Below, piece by piece: positions 9,010 through 17,804 of a stretch of DNA of 64,000 nucleotides. Below the pieces are notes generated by a model, which saw nothing but the letters and a program-made list of their open reading frames with translations, searched no databases and was not told where the DNA came from. The stretch is taken from NCBI GenBank assembly GCA_017853575.1, contig JAFMJI010000005.1, positions 80,189 to 144,188 of the forward strand. Direction: 5' to 3'. Origin of the DNA: Chitinophagaceae bacterium. GTDB lineage: Bacteria > Bacteroidota > Bacteroidia > Chitinophagales > Chitinophagaceae. The position numbers were made by a program, and so were the translations under genes. The first letter of the stretch is position 1; every line of letters starts with the position of its first letter.

Positions 9010-9771
9010 TTATGGGAGGTGTAAATATTTCTTTAATAATTTTATTCCTTCATATACTGCATCTCTTCCATTTGATTCAATTCCATACCATCCTTTATAG
9101 CCTGACTCTTTGCATAGATGAATCATCTCTTCAGTTAGTGATTCTGTAGGTTGATTTCTATATGACATACCACTTGAATACGGAAGCATTTTTTGTAAGT
9201 AAAGTTTGTTATCAAATTCATTTGTTGGTTCTCTCCAATCTGGGTAACTACCAAACATCGGATGATTTACTTTTTGGAAAAGTTGAACCATCCAATCCGG
9301 GTCGTTTGATATTCCTCCATGATTCTCGATCAATATTTTAATATTTCTTTTTGTAGCATACTCTAATAATGGAAAATATGATGTTATTGCCCAATCAAGT
9401 GCAGATTTGTGATCTGGTGCATCAAAACCTCTACAATTGGTTCTTATTGCAGCACATCCCAGGTATGCTGCAATGTCTACCCATTTAAAATGATTGATGG
9501 CAAACTGTTTCTGATCTGCAGCAGAAGCCGAACATCCATCACCTTCATCATCAATCATGATGAGAGGAATTTGAATATTATATTGATGAGCTTCATGTAA
9601 TAGCCTATCTAGATAATTAACTGTTGGTAATTCAAACAGTGTATTAACCAATTCAATTCCATTCAGATTGAAATCCTTTCTGGCAATTTTTGGAAGATCT
9701 AAAGTCGTTATTTTATTTGCACGATGCTCTTCAATTAAAGCCCATTGTGCGAGTGAAATATCATCTTTCAT
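9010..9771 (-). CDS. Sugar phosphate isomerase/epimerase-like TIM-barrel protein
   Basis: A 253-residue AP-endonuclease-2-type TIM barrel (xylose isomerase-like superfamily). Metal-ligand regions typical of the family are seen: the ILIENHGGISND strand near residue 145 with the Glu ligand, the GSYPDWRE segment near 173, and YGIESNGRD near 229 with the terminal Glu. It has no signal peptide, unlike its relative at 11426. Its start codon abuts the stop of the Gfo/Idh/MocA gene upstream on the same strand, so the two form an operon. The role is probably isomerisation, epimerisation or elimination on an oxidised sugar; the exact reaction is unknown. Confidence 0.83.
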   Translation of the reverse strand: MKDDISLAQWALIEEHRANKITTLDLPKIARKDFNLNGIELVNTLFELPTVNYLDRLLHEAHQYNIQIPLIMIDDEGDGCSASAADQKQFAINHFKWVDIAAYLGCAAIRTNCRGFDAPDHKSALDWAITSYFPLLEYATKRNIKILIENHGGISNDPDWMVQLFQKVNHPMFGSYPDWREPTNEFDNKLYLQKMLPYSSGMSYRNQPTESLTEEMIHLCKESGYKGWYGIESNGRDAVYEGIKLLKKYLHLP

Positions 9772-11280
9772 TTATAATTCCCATCCTTTTCTGTACTCTC
9801 TGAAAAAATATTTATTTGCATCTGCATCATTTGTAATGAGCATCTTTTCACTATTGTAGTGTAATCTTTTCCCAGTTCTTATTGCAACTGCACCCAATTG
9901 AATGGTTTCTGAGATTGCTGATGCGTGTAAGAAGCTTCCAGGAGATTCGATATTGTTTCTAAATGCATCAATCCAAATATCATCACTTCTCTCCGATTTT
10001 TCTTTTGGCATTGTCATACCACTCAAGTATGTTTTCATTTTTGAATCTGGAATCAACACAGGATTTTCACAGTTAAAACCTGCAAGAATTTTTCCTTTTT
10101 CACCAACAAACATCATTCCTTCAATAGGCAAAGCAACATTTGGTCCCTCGAGCTCATCGGGTATATGCGGCCTCATCCCACCATCATACCAATACAGATC
10201 AAATGACGATATGGTTTTTTGTGTGGGAAATTTAAACTTCACCATGGTGCTAAAAGGAAACGCAACATGGTTCTCAATTTCATGGCTTACTTGATTCACA
10301 AATTCTCTATTGATTGTTCCACATGCTTCTGCACTGATTGGTGGTTTGTCAATTCCTAATGTCAAAAAAAGGGGCCATAGACTATAGTGTCCCATATCCG
10401 CTATAGTACCGCCACCAAAATCATACCATCCCCTAAAGACCATATGTGTATAATCTAAATGATATGGACGATCAGGTACTGGTCCCAACCATAAATCCCA
10501 ATTCATTCCTTTTGGAATTTCCATTTTTTCTTTTGGGTTACCTGTAAATTGTGGCCATACAGGTCTGTTTGACCAGTTATGAATTTCTTTTAATTTTCCA
10601 ATGGTTCCATCCTCCAACATTTTTTTCAGGTTTGCATTTCCCTGAATTTTGGAATATGCCAGCAAATGTGTTTTCATTCCTGTTTTGCGTGCAGTTTCAA
10701 TCGTAAGCCTTGCTTCATGCATTCTGTTGGCTATAGGTTTGTGAATTACTACATGTTTGCCTTTCTTCATGGCAGCAATTGAAACCGTAGCATGTAAATG
10801 ATCAGGAGTCATTACTTTTACTGCATCAAAATCTTTTTCTTTATCAAGCAATTCTCTGAAATCTTCATACGATGTGCAGCCTTTGAAACTACCACTTGGC
10901 ATAGTTCTTCCATAATACCCTTCTACCATTGTCTGCCCTACGTCTCTTCCGCCAGGGATACCTGTTATTGTGCTTCCCCAATTTTGGTTTCCTGTTGCTT
11001 CTCTCACCAAATTTCTTATTTGATTAGGCGACCAATCCCGATAGTCTGAAGTGAACTTATTTGGGTCACAAACAGATGTTATTTGAATTTTTGGATTTTT
11101 TAAGAGATCACTCATTTCTCTAAGCCCTTGAGTGCCGCAACCAATGTAGGCAATCCGTAGTTTATCACTTGGCGCAACAAATCCCTTTCCCCCAATAACA
11201 TGTCTGGGAACAATCGTTGCAGCTACTGTAGCTGCTGCGGATTGTTGAATAAATTTCCTGCGGCTGAATTTTTTAGGCAT
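9772..11280 (-). CDS. Gfo/Idh/MocA family oxidoreductase, Tat-exported
   Basis: A 502-residue NAD(P)-dependent sugar oxidoreductase. The twin-arginine signal FSRRKFIQQSAAATVAATI covers residues 5-23. The Rossmann fold starts with LRIAYIGCGTQGLRE (near 42), and the family motif HVVIHKPIANRMHEA lies near 180. The C-terminal domain has WYDFGGGTIADMGHYSLW near 290, with the catalytic-type Asp/His. Bacteroidota use such exported proteins, with a tightly held NAD, in extracytoplasmic sugar redox chemistry. It is the first gene of a two-gene operon with the TIM-barrel epimerase and is divergent from a second, Tat-tagged epimerase-like gene. Confidence 0.9.
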   Translation of the reverse strand: MPKKFSRRKFIQQSAAATVAATIVPRHVIGGKGFVAPSDKLRIAYIGCGTQGLREMSDLLKNPKIQITSVCDPNKFTSDYRDWSPNQIRNLVREATGNQNWGSTITGIPGGRDVGQTMVEGYYGRTMPSGSFKGCTSYEDFRELLDKEKDFDAVKVMTPDHLHATVSIAAMKKGKHVVIHKPIANRMHEARLTIETARKTGMKTHLLAYSKIQGNANLKKMLEDGTIGKLKEIHNWSNRPVWPQFTGNPKEKMEIPKGMNWDLWLGPVPDRPYHLDYTHMVFRGWYDFGGGTIADMGHYSLWPLFLTLGIDKPPISAEACGTINREFVNQVSHEIENHVAFPFSTMVKFKFPTQKTISSFDLYWYDGGMRPHIPDELEGPNVALPIEGMMFVGEKGKILAGFNCENPVLIPDSKMKTYLSGMTMPKEKSERSDDIWIDAFRNNIESPGSFLHASAISETIQLGAVAIRTGKRLHYNSEKMLITNDADANKYFFREYRKGWEL

Positions 11281-11425
11281 GGTAATAAATTTATTAGCTG
11301 TAAAAAATAAATGCTGAAATATGAACCAACGTCTAGTAAGTTAAAAAATATTCCAGTCAATAATTGGGTTGTGGATCTTTAAAATTGAAAAATTTATTAC
11401 CTTTTATTCATAAAACTTTGAAATC

Positions 11426-12295
11426 ATGAATAGAAGGTCATTTATCAGTTCTGGGGCTTCAGGTGTATTTGGTGCCGGTGTGCTCTCTCAGATACCATCA
11501 AGTTTACTTGCATCTGAATATTTTAAAACAGTGAAAATCCCAATTGGATTTCAATCATTTGTATTAAGAAAAGAAATTGATGCACAACCAGCAGAAACCC
11601 TTCAGAAAATGGCAAAACTTGGATATGAGCATGTTGAAATGTGTTCACCTGCAGGGTATGCTCCTTGGAATTTTCCTTCATTAACTAAGTATTCAGGAGC
11701 TGAATTAAAGAAATTGGTCAATGATGCAGGTTTAGGGTGTTACAGTGCACATTTTACTTGGGATGAACTTGAAAAAAATCTTGATGAACGAATTGATTTT
11801 GCACATCAAATGGGATTGAAGCATATGGTATGCTCAGGTGGCCTAAATGGTAAAACACTCGACGAATTAAAACAACAGTGTGAAACATTAAATACAATTG
11901 GAGAGAAGATTTCAAAAGCAGGTCTAGTAGCAGGGTATCATAATCACAATGGCGAATTTGAACAGAAGAAAAACGGACACCCAGATTATGATATTATATT
12001 AGAAGAGTTGGATCCAGCCAAAGTTAAAATGCAATTTCAAGTTGCGGCAATCCAAGTAGGATATAAAGCTGCTGATTATTTTCGAAAACATCCTGGAAGA
12101 TTTATTTCTGCTCATTTACAAGATTATTCAAAAAATAATAAAAATACACAAGTGGTCCTTGGTCAGAATGGATTGGTGAATTGGAAAGACTTTTTTGAAG
12201 CAGCGAAAGTTGGCGGACTTCAATGGGTGTATGTTGAAATGGAATCAGATCCAGGAACCCTGGAAGGAAGTGTCAATTATCTTAAAAATCTATGA
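11426..12295 (+). CDS. Tat-exported sugar phosphate isomerase/epimerase-like protein
   Basis: A 289-residue TIM-barrel protein of the xylose isomerase-like superfamily with the N-terminal twin-arginine motif NRRSFISSGASG. Metal-site segments: GYEHVEMCSPAGY near residue 68, VAGYHNHNGEFEQ near 170, FISAHLQDYSK near 230 and WVYVEMES near 271. Related exported proteins act on C3-oxidised (3-keto) glycosides, but that is inference here. The gene is divergent from the Gfo/Idh/MocA-epimerase operon across a 145-base spacer and is closed by the strong hairpin terminator at 12319. Confidence 0.85.
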   Translation: MNRRSFISSGASGVFGAGVLSQIPSSLLASEYFKTVKIPIGFQSFVLRKEIDAQPAETLQKMAKLGYEHVEMCSPAGYAPWNFPSLTKYSGAELKKLVNDAGLGCYSAHFTWDELEKNLDERIDFAHQMGLKHMVCSGGLNGKTLDELKQQCETLNTIGEKISKAGLVAGYHNHNGEFEQKKNGHPDYDIILEELDPAKVKMQFQVAAIQVGYKAADYFRKHPGRFISAHLQDYSKNNKNTQVVLGQNGLVNWKDFFEAAKVGGLQWVYVEMESDPGTLEGSVNYLKNL

Positions 12296-12318
12296 TCAAT
12301 GGTTAAACTGTTTCTAAT

Positions 12319-12350
12319 AAAAAAGGGTTACATTTTTGTAACCCTTTTTT
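12319..12350. terminator. Bidirectional rho-independent terminator
   Basis: A perfect 14-base-pair inverted repeat, AAAAAAGGGTTACA / TGTAACCCTTTTTT, with a TTTT loop. The A-run and T-run flanks give a U-tract in both directions. It sits between the convergent epimerase-like gene and the GSDH-PKD-cytochrome gene and should terminate both. Confidence 0.9.
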
Positions 12351-12365
12351 ATTTTCCGGTTTAGT

Positions 12366-15137
12366 TTATCTTTTTGGAAGAATTTCCATTTCAATAGGTT
12401 GCAGCAGTGTTTGACCAGGTTTCGCCTTGGGATTTCTAAATACAAAAAACAGGGTATGTTTACCTGATGTATCATTTATATCAGCGACAACTCGGTTCTG
12501 ACCACGCTGAGTGAAATTGATGAATGGCGTTTTTCCTATTAAGCTTCCATCTGCACCATCTAACCTGATTTCAACTTCACCACCTGCGGATGAGCCTCTC
12601 ATGTTTCCATTCACTTTTATAGCAATTGAATCTATACTTGTTAAATCAATTTCTTTATATGCGAGATATGACCCATCTCCATCCATATTAAGCGACTTCG
12701 AAGGAGTAATGAATTTATTAAATCCTTTACTAAAGTCTGCCAATTCAGGATTCAAGGAAGGATAGCGTAACATTACAACTTCTTCACCCACCAATGGTGT
12801 CATGGATGCAGTTCCTTTATCACGGTAAGCAGCCCTGAATACGTAGGTTCCTTTTTCTTTTTGATCAGCGGTAGGCTTGATGGTATATTCACCATTAAGC
12901 GGAGCAGATTTTACAGTGCTCTTTTTTTCGCCAGTAGTAAGGATGTATTCAACAATCGCTCTCGCATCTGCAACACTCAGGTTTGGATGCGCACTCATCG
13001 CATGATCTCCCCAAACACCTGCACCACCTTTGATTACTTTTTGTGCAAGTGATTCAACAGCACCATTTTTACCTCTGTATTTATTGGACACCTCGATATA
13101 ACTAGGACCAACAGATCGCTTGTTCATTAAATGACAGCTCTTGCAATCATATTTATTCAAAAGAATTTGACCAGTACTTGAGAATGCACTTACATCAGCG
13201 CCACGTTGTGTACTCGCAATATCAATTTGATCATATCCCAATGGCATATAATCCAAACTCACTGCAATTTGAGAAGCTTGAATTTTTCCATTGGCCAACG
13301 AGCCATCTTCTTTGTCTTGAACTTTTACCTGATAATTCAATTTGCTTCCAGGGAAGTAAAATGTTTTATTGGCATTTGCAAGATCGAATGTTACAACTGG
13401 GGGCTCATTACCAACATTCAGCTCAATGGTTTTGCTCGATTTGGCACCTTGCGCATCTGCAACAGTCAATGTGGCTTTGTATTTTCCGGGCTTGATTAAA
13501 GTGAGTGATGGGTTCTCTTCTTTCAAAATTTTTGTAGTTCCACCGCCCACAATCTTCCATTCATATTTAAGGATATCTCCATCAAAATCTTTTGTACCTG
13601 CGGATGTCAATTGTGTTTTAAGTGGGGATGCACCACTTTTCTTTGTTGCTGATGCATTGACAACAGGTGCACGATTTCCATCGTTGTATTCAACTTTTGT
13701 AAGGAATGCATTCTCATTTCCTTTGAACCATGCTGAACCATATTCAAGTACATATAAATCTCCATCTGGACCAAATTGCATATCGATGGCAGAGCTGAAA
13801 TTCAATTCAGGAGCAAATCTTTCCATGCTTTTATAGTTTCCATTTTCATCCATCGTAACAGACATGATCCATCCACGCATGAACTCTACTATCAACCACT
13901 TTCCTTCATAATAAGACGGGAATGGGCGAGCAGCATTTGGGAAATTTGCTCTTCTGTAAACTGGTCCACCTGTTGCGCTTCTTCCCGCAGCTCCAACCAA
14001 TGGAAATTCATCAGACATATTGTATGGATACCAAATCATTGCTGGAACTGGTTTAGGAAGTTCAGTCAAACCCGTGTTGTTGCGAGATTTATTAACAGGA
14101 TTTGATGGATCAAACGGTTTACCATATGTGCTGTCTTGATGATGGAATTCTACATAAGGAATATTGTTTCCTATAAAATAGGGCCATCCAAAAAATCCTG
14201 GTCCCTTCGCCTGGTTGAATTCATCATAGCCGCGAGGACCTCTTGCTGTTTCAGTAGAAGCATCCGGACCAACTTCGCCCCAATAGATATATCCTGTTTT
14301 GCTGTCCCATGAAACCCTCCATGGATTTCGATGCCCCATCGTGTAAATTTCAGGACGTGTTTTTGGTGTTCCTTTTGGAAAGAGGTTTCCTTCTGGGATT
14401 GTATAACTTCCATCTTTCTCAGGATGGATGCGTAAAATTTTTCCGCGCAGATCGTTTGTATTGCCTGGAGCACGCTGATCGTCGTTGTTTTCGAAACCCG
14501 GACGATCATCCAAATTGGATGTACCTGATCTTGGGTTTACTGTATTGTTTCCAACAGTTAAAAATAAATTTCCATTTTTATCGAAAGCCATTCCACCACC
14601 CGTGTGACAGCATTCTTCTCTTTGCGTAGCAACTTCAAGTACTACTTTTTTTGAGTCTGTTTTTAACTCATCACCCATCAATTCCCATCTTGTCAAAACA
14701 TGTTTTGTTTCATTGGGGTCTGCATAATACAGGTAAATCCAATGGTTTTCTGCAAAGTTGGGATCAGCTATCACTCCCATCATACCTTCTTCTGCTTCTC
14801 TGACCTGTCCTTGTTTATTTTTATATTTTGTATTTACCGGAATTGTAGCGATCAGTTTAACTGCACCAGTTTTACCATCAACTATTTTTATGCCGCCTTT
14901 TCTTTCAACAATGAGAATGCGATTTCCAGGTAGAAATGTCATTTCCATTGGCTCATCAAATTTTCCTGGTTCAGTGAGGACGACTTTTTTGAACCTGGTT
15001 GGATCTGGCGCAGTACCAGGGTCAGAAACAATTTTATAAGCTGATAAGATGTTGATTGATAATACAGTGAATGCAAGAGCCAATACTTTGGATAGTCCAA
15101 TCATCGGCTTTTTTTTGTTAGTAGATACTTTTTTCAT
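12366..15137 (-). CDS. Secreted GSDH-type sugar dehydrogenase with PKD, cytochrome c and CBM-like domains
   Basis: About 923 residues in a mosaic. A signal sequence (MKKVSTNKKKP... with a hydrophobic core) is followed by a glucose/sorbosone dehydrogenase beta-propeller (residues about 40-450; PMEMTFLPGNRILIVERKGG, HTGGGMAFDKNGNLF, GHRNPWRVSWD), which usually uses PQQ. Next comes a PKD domain (about 500-580), then a class I cytochrome c with CKSCH (haem site near 665-669) and the axial Met in DHAMSAHPNL. The tail resembles a CBM6-type sugar-binding domain. Oxidation of a sugar at the propeller with electrons passing to the attached haem is the likely role. An earlier ATG at 15188 would add 17 residues before the signal sequence, so the start at 15137 is preferred. 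Confidence 0.88.
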   Translation of the reverse strand: MKKVSTNKKKPMIGLSKVLALAFTVLSINILSAYKIVSDPGTAPDPTRFKKVVLTEPGKFDEPMEMTFLPGNRILIVERKGGIKIVDGKTGAVKLIATIPVNTKYKNKQGQVREAEEGMMGVIADPNFAENHWIYLYYADPNETKHVLTRWELMGDELKTDSKKVVLEVATQREECCHTGGGMAFDKNGNLFLTVGNNTVNPRSGTSNLDDRPGFENNDDQRAPGNTNDLRGKILRIHPEKDGSYTIPEGNLFPKGTPKTRPEIYTMGHRNPWRVSWDSKTGYIYWGEVGPDASTETARGPRGYDEFNQAKGPGFFGWPYFIGNNIPYVEFHHQDSTYGKPFDPSNPVNKSRNNTGLTELPKPVPAMIWYPYNMSDEFPLVGAAGRSATGGPVYRRANFPNAARPFPSYYEGKWLIVEFMRGWIMSVTMDENGNYKSMERFAPELNFSSAIDMQFGPDGDLYVLEYGSAWFKGNENAFLTKVEYNDGNRAPVVNASATKKSGASPLKTQLTSAGTKDFDGDILKYEWKIVGGGTTKILKEENPSLTLIKPGKYKATLTVADAQGAKSSKTIELNVGNEPPVVTFDLANANKTFYFPGSKLNYQVKVQDKEDGSLANGKIQASQIAVSLDYMPLGYDQIDIASTQRGADVSAFSSTGQILLNKYDCKSCHLMNKRSVGPSYIEVSNKYRGKNGAVESLAQKVIKGGAGVWGDHAMSAHPNLSVADARAIVEYILTTGEKKSTVKSAPLNGEYTIKPTADQKEKGTYVFRAAYRDKGTASMTPLVGEEVVMLRYPSLNPELADFSKGFNKFITPSKSLNMDGDGSYLAYKEIDLTSIDSIAIKVNGNMRGSSAGGEVEIRLDGADGSLIGKTPFINFTQRGQNRVVADINDTSGKHTLFFVFRNPKAKPGQTLLQPIEMEILPKR

Positions 15138-15225
15138 CAAGCAAAGTTGTTTTGGTGAATATATAGATAGATTGGATGCTTTTGGCATTCAAATCTTTTG
15201 GCAAAAGATCTAAAATTAACTTTGT

Positions 15226-16668
15226 TTACTTTTCAGCCAGTACCAGCTTATAAAAGCTGATCATTCGGCTCAAATCTGTGATTCCAATACGCTCATCAAT
15301 TCCATGAAACCCTTTGGCATTCTGCATGGGAGTGAAATTCAATACCGCTTCACTGAATGGCCTGTAATATCTGGAATCTGTTGCTCCAATCATCAAATAA
15401 GGGGACACCAATACGTTTGGAACAATTTTTTGGGTGATGGATTCCAGCATTTTGAAACTTGGATGATCAGATGGAGTTGATGAAGATGCTTCCATCAAGG
15501 AAATGGTTTGTTTTTTTACAGAGACTCGATCATCATTGATGGCAGATTTCACAAAGTTGACAACATCATCACTGGTTTGTCCGGGTAGTATTCTGCTGTT
15601 AAAGGTTGCATTGGCAATGGATGGAATTACATTGTCTTTGATCCCTGCTTTTACAATTGTTGGAACAAGGGTTGTGTGCACCATCGCATTGGTTTGCTTG
15701 TTTTCTTCTAAATTCTTTATAACAGTATTTTTAAACAACCACATATTGGATATGATCATTTTTTTCAGAAATGATTGTTCTGCCGCTGTTCTTTCCAACA
15801 GTGATTGAAGCGGTGGTGTGATTATAGGAGGCATTTGATTGGAACGAACTTTCTGAATTGCACTGTTTAGTACATCTATAGCAGTTTCTTTTTCTGGTTG
15901 AGATGAATGTCCACCAGGAATGGTAACGCTGATATCAACATTTACAAATCCTTTTTCGCCAGTAGCAATCACTGCTACAGGACGTTTCACATCTTTGAAT
16001 TTTTCTGTATCAATCATTCCACCCTCATCCAAAACGAAGGCAGGTTTGATGTTATTTTCTTTAAACCATTTTGATACAATGTTTGCGCCACGTTTTCCTG
16101 CAATTTCTTCATCATGGCCGAAGCAGATATAAAACGTTCTTTCAGGAGTAAAATTATTTTTCAGCAATTGCTCTGTGGCTTCCATGATGGCAATCGCAGA
16201 TGATTTATCATCTACTGCGCCTCTGCCCCAAATGGTATCTTGTTTGATCATTCCGCTGAACGAAGGGTATGTCCACTTGCTCTCTGCAATGGCTTCCACC
16301 GGGACAACATCTAAGTGTGCCATGAGAACGAAAGGAGCTTTTGTGCTGTCCTTGCCTTTCCATTTAAAAACATAGCTGAATTGATTGAACGATTGTTTTT
16401 CCAGTTTTGAATGCATCAATGGATAGGTTTTTTCCATGAACATTCTGAACTTCAAAAATTCTGCTGTATCAATGGGGAGGGTATCTCCAAATGAAACTGT
16501 TTTGATTTGAATGGCTTCACTTAAATGTTTTGCCGCAGTATCATCTTTTGGGATGTCAATTGTAGAAACCTGGTTTTGTTTTTCATTCTTCAACTTCATC
16601 GTGTTGAAGATTAGAACTCCCAATAGTATTATTAATCCAACAAGAAATATTTTTAGTAAAGTTTTCAT
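15226..16668 (-). CDS. M20 family metallopeptidase (PM20D1/carboxypeptidase S-like)
   Basis: A 480-residue M20 peptidase with an N-terminal membrane segment (residues 5-24), so probably envelope-anchored. Zinc ligands are visible in LMAHLDVVPVE (His, Asp) near residue 116, GRGAVDDKSS (bridging Asp) near 150, FGHDEEIAG (catalytic and ligand Glu) near 184 and the C-terminal FHGIDERIG (His) near 452. It hydrolyses peptide or N-acyl amino acid bonds; the substrate is not defined. It stands alone and faces away from the rhodopsin gene, sharing the 347-base spacer with it. Confidence 0.9.
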   Translation of the reverse strand: MKTLLKIFLVGLIILLGVLIFNTMKLKNEKQNQVSTIDIPKDDTAAKHLSEAIQIKTVSFGDTLPIDTAEFLKFRMFMEKTYPLMHSKLEKQSFNQFSYVFKWKGKDSTKAPFVLMAHLDVVPVEAIAESKWTYPSFSGMIKQDTIWGRGAVDDKSSAIAIMEATEQLLKNNFTPERTFYICFGHDEEIAGKRGANIVSKWFKENNIKPAFVLDEGGMIDTEKFKDVKRPVAVIATGEKGFVNVDISVTIPGGHSSQPEKETAIDVLNSAIQKVRSNQMPPIITPPLQSLLERTAAEQSFLKKMIISNMWLFKNTVIKNLEENKQTNAMVHTTLVPTIVKAGIKDNVIPSIANATFNSRILPGQTSDDVVNFVKSAINDDRVSVKKQTISLMEASSSTPSDHPSFKMLESITQKIVPNVLVSPYLMIGATDSRYYRPFSEAVLNFTPMQNAKGFHGIDERIGITDLSRMISFYKLVLAEK

Positions 16669-17015
16669 TGAAAATATTTTAATGCTTATCTATTGATATT
16701 GTCTTTGCAATGTATTGTAAGATAATGTATTATGTAATTCAATGTCGAAACATTATGAAATAACACAAAAAGCACACTTTCTTTTATAAAAATATTTTTT
16801 TCTCTTATATTGAATTATGAATCAATCTATTGCAGTACAGAATGGAGTTTTGTGGAAGCAATGTATATTAAGTATTGAACAATTTTCTTAAATTCATGTT
16901 GTGTAATTGACAACGATTGATTACGCCAGTGCTTTGCGATCTAATATTAGATTGACAGCCTTAATGATTATGTGCGAGTTGTGGATATGAATTTGTTCAC
17001 CAAAACTCCATATAT
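16669..17015. other. 347-base gene-free spacer carrying the rhodopsin promoter region
   Basis: This is the longest gene-free stretch of the window and lies between the divergent M20 peptidase and rhodopsin genes. It is very A/T-rich. The only open frame with an ATG that caught attention (16817-16891, 24 codons) has no support as a gene. A perfect 14-base palindrome is at 16939, directly followed by a TTGACA-like string, and a TGAATTTG string resembling the Bacteroidota -7 element (TAnnTTTG) is at 16988-16995. The spacing between the TTGACA and TGAATTTG strings (30 bases) does not fit the usual promoter, so no start site is claimed. No tRNA-like fold was seen. Confidence 0.5.
16939..16952. promoter_or_regulatory. 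14-base perfect palindrome upstream of rhodopsin, possible operator
   Basis: The sequence ATCTAATATTAGAT reads identically on both strands and lies 63 bases before the rhodopsin ATG. Dyads of this length in a promoter region often bind dimeric regulators, for example in light or nutrient control of rhodopsin. In A/T-rich DNA such palindromes also arise by chance, so the assignment is tentative. Confidence 0.3.
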
Positions 17016-17738
17016 ATGTTCCAATCAATTTTTCTAGATGCCACTACGGCAATTGCGAAGAACGATTATGTTTCATTTACGTTTTTCGTAGGTACTATGG
17101 CTATGATGGCCGCTTCTGTTTTCTTCTTTTTCGAGCTCAACAACACCAGTAAAGAATGGCGTACTTCTGTCTTGGTTTCAGGATTGATTACGTTCATCGC
17201 AGCTGTGCATTATTATTACATGCGCGGCTATTATGGTGATACACATGAGTCTCCAACCTTCTTTCGTTATGTAGACTGGTTGTTGACAGTTCCTTTGATG
17301 TGTGTTGAATTCTATTTGATCACAAAAAAATCTGGTGGAACCACTGGTTTGCTATGGAAGATGATTCTTGCTTCTGTAGTAATGCTTGTAACTGGTTACA
17401 TGGGAGAAGCTGGTTTGGGAGATGCTACCATTTGGGGCACTGTCAGTGCGATCGCTTACTTCTACATAGTTTATGAAGTATGGATGGGTAGTGTTAAAAA
17501 ACTTGCTACCAGTGCTGGTCCTGCAGTAGCAGCAGCAAACTCTGCACTTGCATGGTTTGTATTGGTTGGTTGGGCGATCTATCCTTTGGGATATTTGATC
17601 GGTACAGCTGATGGTCAGTGGTATGAAAGCTTCAAAAACATCGGTTTAGATATGAACGTTGTTTACAACATTGGTGATGCAGTAAATAAAATTGGATTTG
17701 GACTTGTGATTTATTCATTGAGTCGCAAAGCCGCATAA
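17016..17738 (+). CDS. Proteorhodopsin, outward proton pump of the DTE type
   Basis: A 240-residue seven-helix microbial rhodopsin. Helix C holds RYVDWLLTVPLMCVEFY: D87 (proton acceptor), T91 and E98 (proton donor) form the DTE signature of proton pumps. H65 in helix B pairs with D87 as in proteorhodopsins. Helix G carries D221 and the retinal Schiff-base lysine K225 (GDAVNKIGFG). The colour-tuning position (105 in green proteorhodopsin) is M95, which predicts green absorption. Position G141 aligns without gaps to F152 of green proteorhodopsin and to the carotenoid-antenna glycine of xanthorhodopsin (motif IWG), so a side opening for a carotenoid is possible. The retinal-forming blh gene follows, separated by a strong hairpin. 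No Shine-Dalgarno is seen. Confidence 0.97.
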   Translation: MFQSIFLDATTAIAKNDYVSFTFFVGTMAMMAASVFFFFELNNTSKEWRTSVLVSGLITFIAAVHYYYMRGYYGDTHESPTFFRYVDWLLTVPLMCVEFYLITKKSGGTTGLLWKMILASVVMLVTGYMGEAGLGDATIWGTVSAIAYFYIVYEVWMGSVKKLATSAGPAVAAANSALAWFVLVGWAIYPLGYLIGTADGQWYESFKNIGLDMNVVYNIGDAVNKIGFGLVIYSLSRKAA

Positions 17739-17772
17739 TTTAGTTTTTTAACAGTAGTTTTTGGTTAATGGC

Positions 17773-17801
17773 GGGGCGAAGCAATTCGCCCCAATTTTTT
17801 T
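17773..17801 (+). terminator. Hairpin terminator/attenuator between rhodopsin and blh
   Basis: GGGGCGAA and TTCGCCCC form a perfect 8-base-pair, very G/C-rich stem closed by a GCAA (GNRA-type) loop, followed by AA and seven T residues. This is a classical rho-independent terminator in the + direction. The T-run ends three bases before the blh ATG, so the hairpin would both terminate most rhodopsin transcripts and mask the translation start of read-through transcripts. Confidence 0.88.
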
Positions 17802-17804
17802 GAT

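Noticed and set aside
12511..15039. Several plus-strand frames of 60-155 codons inside the GSDH fusion gene
   Set aside because: They are antisense shadows of a well-supported gene with clear domains; none has a family or start context of its own.
16817..16891. 24-codon frame in the rhodopsin leader as a regulatory peptide
   Set aside because: No ribosome-binding site, no Trp/aromatic run or rare-codon pattern of a leader peptide, and no hairpin beside it.
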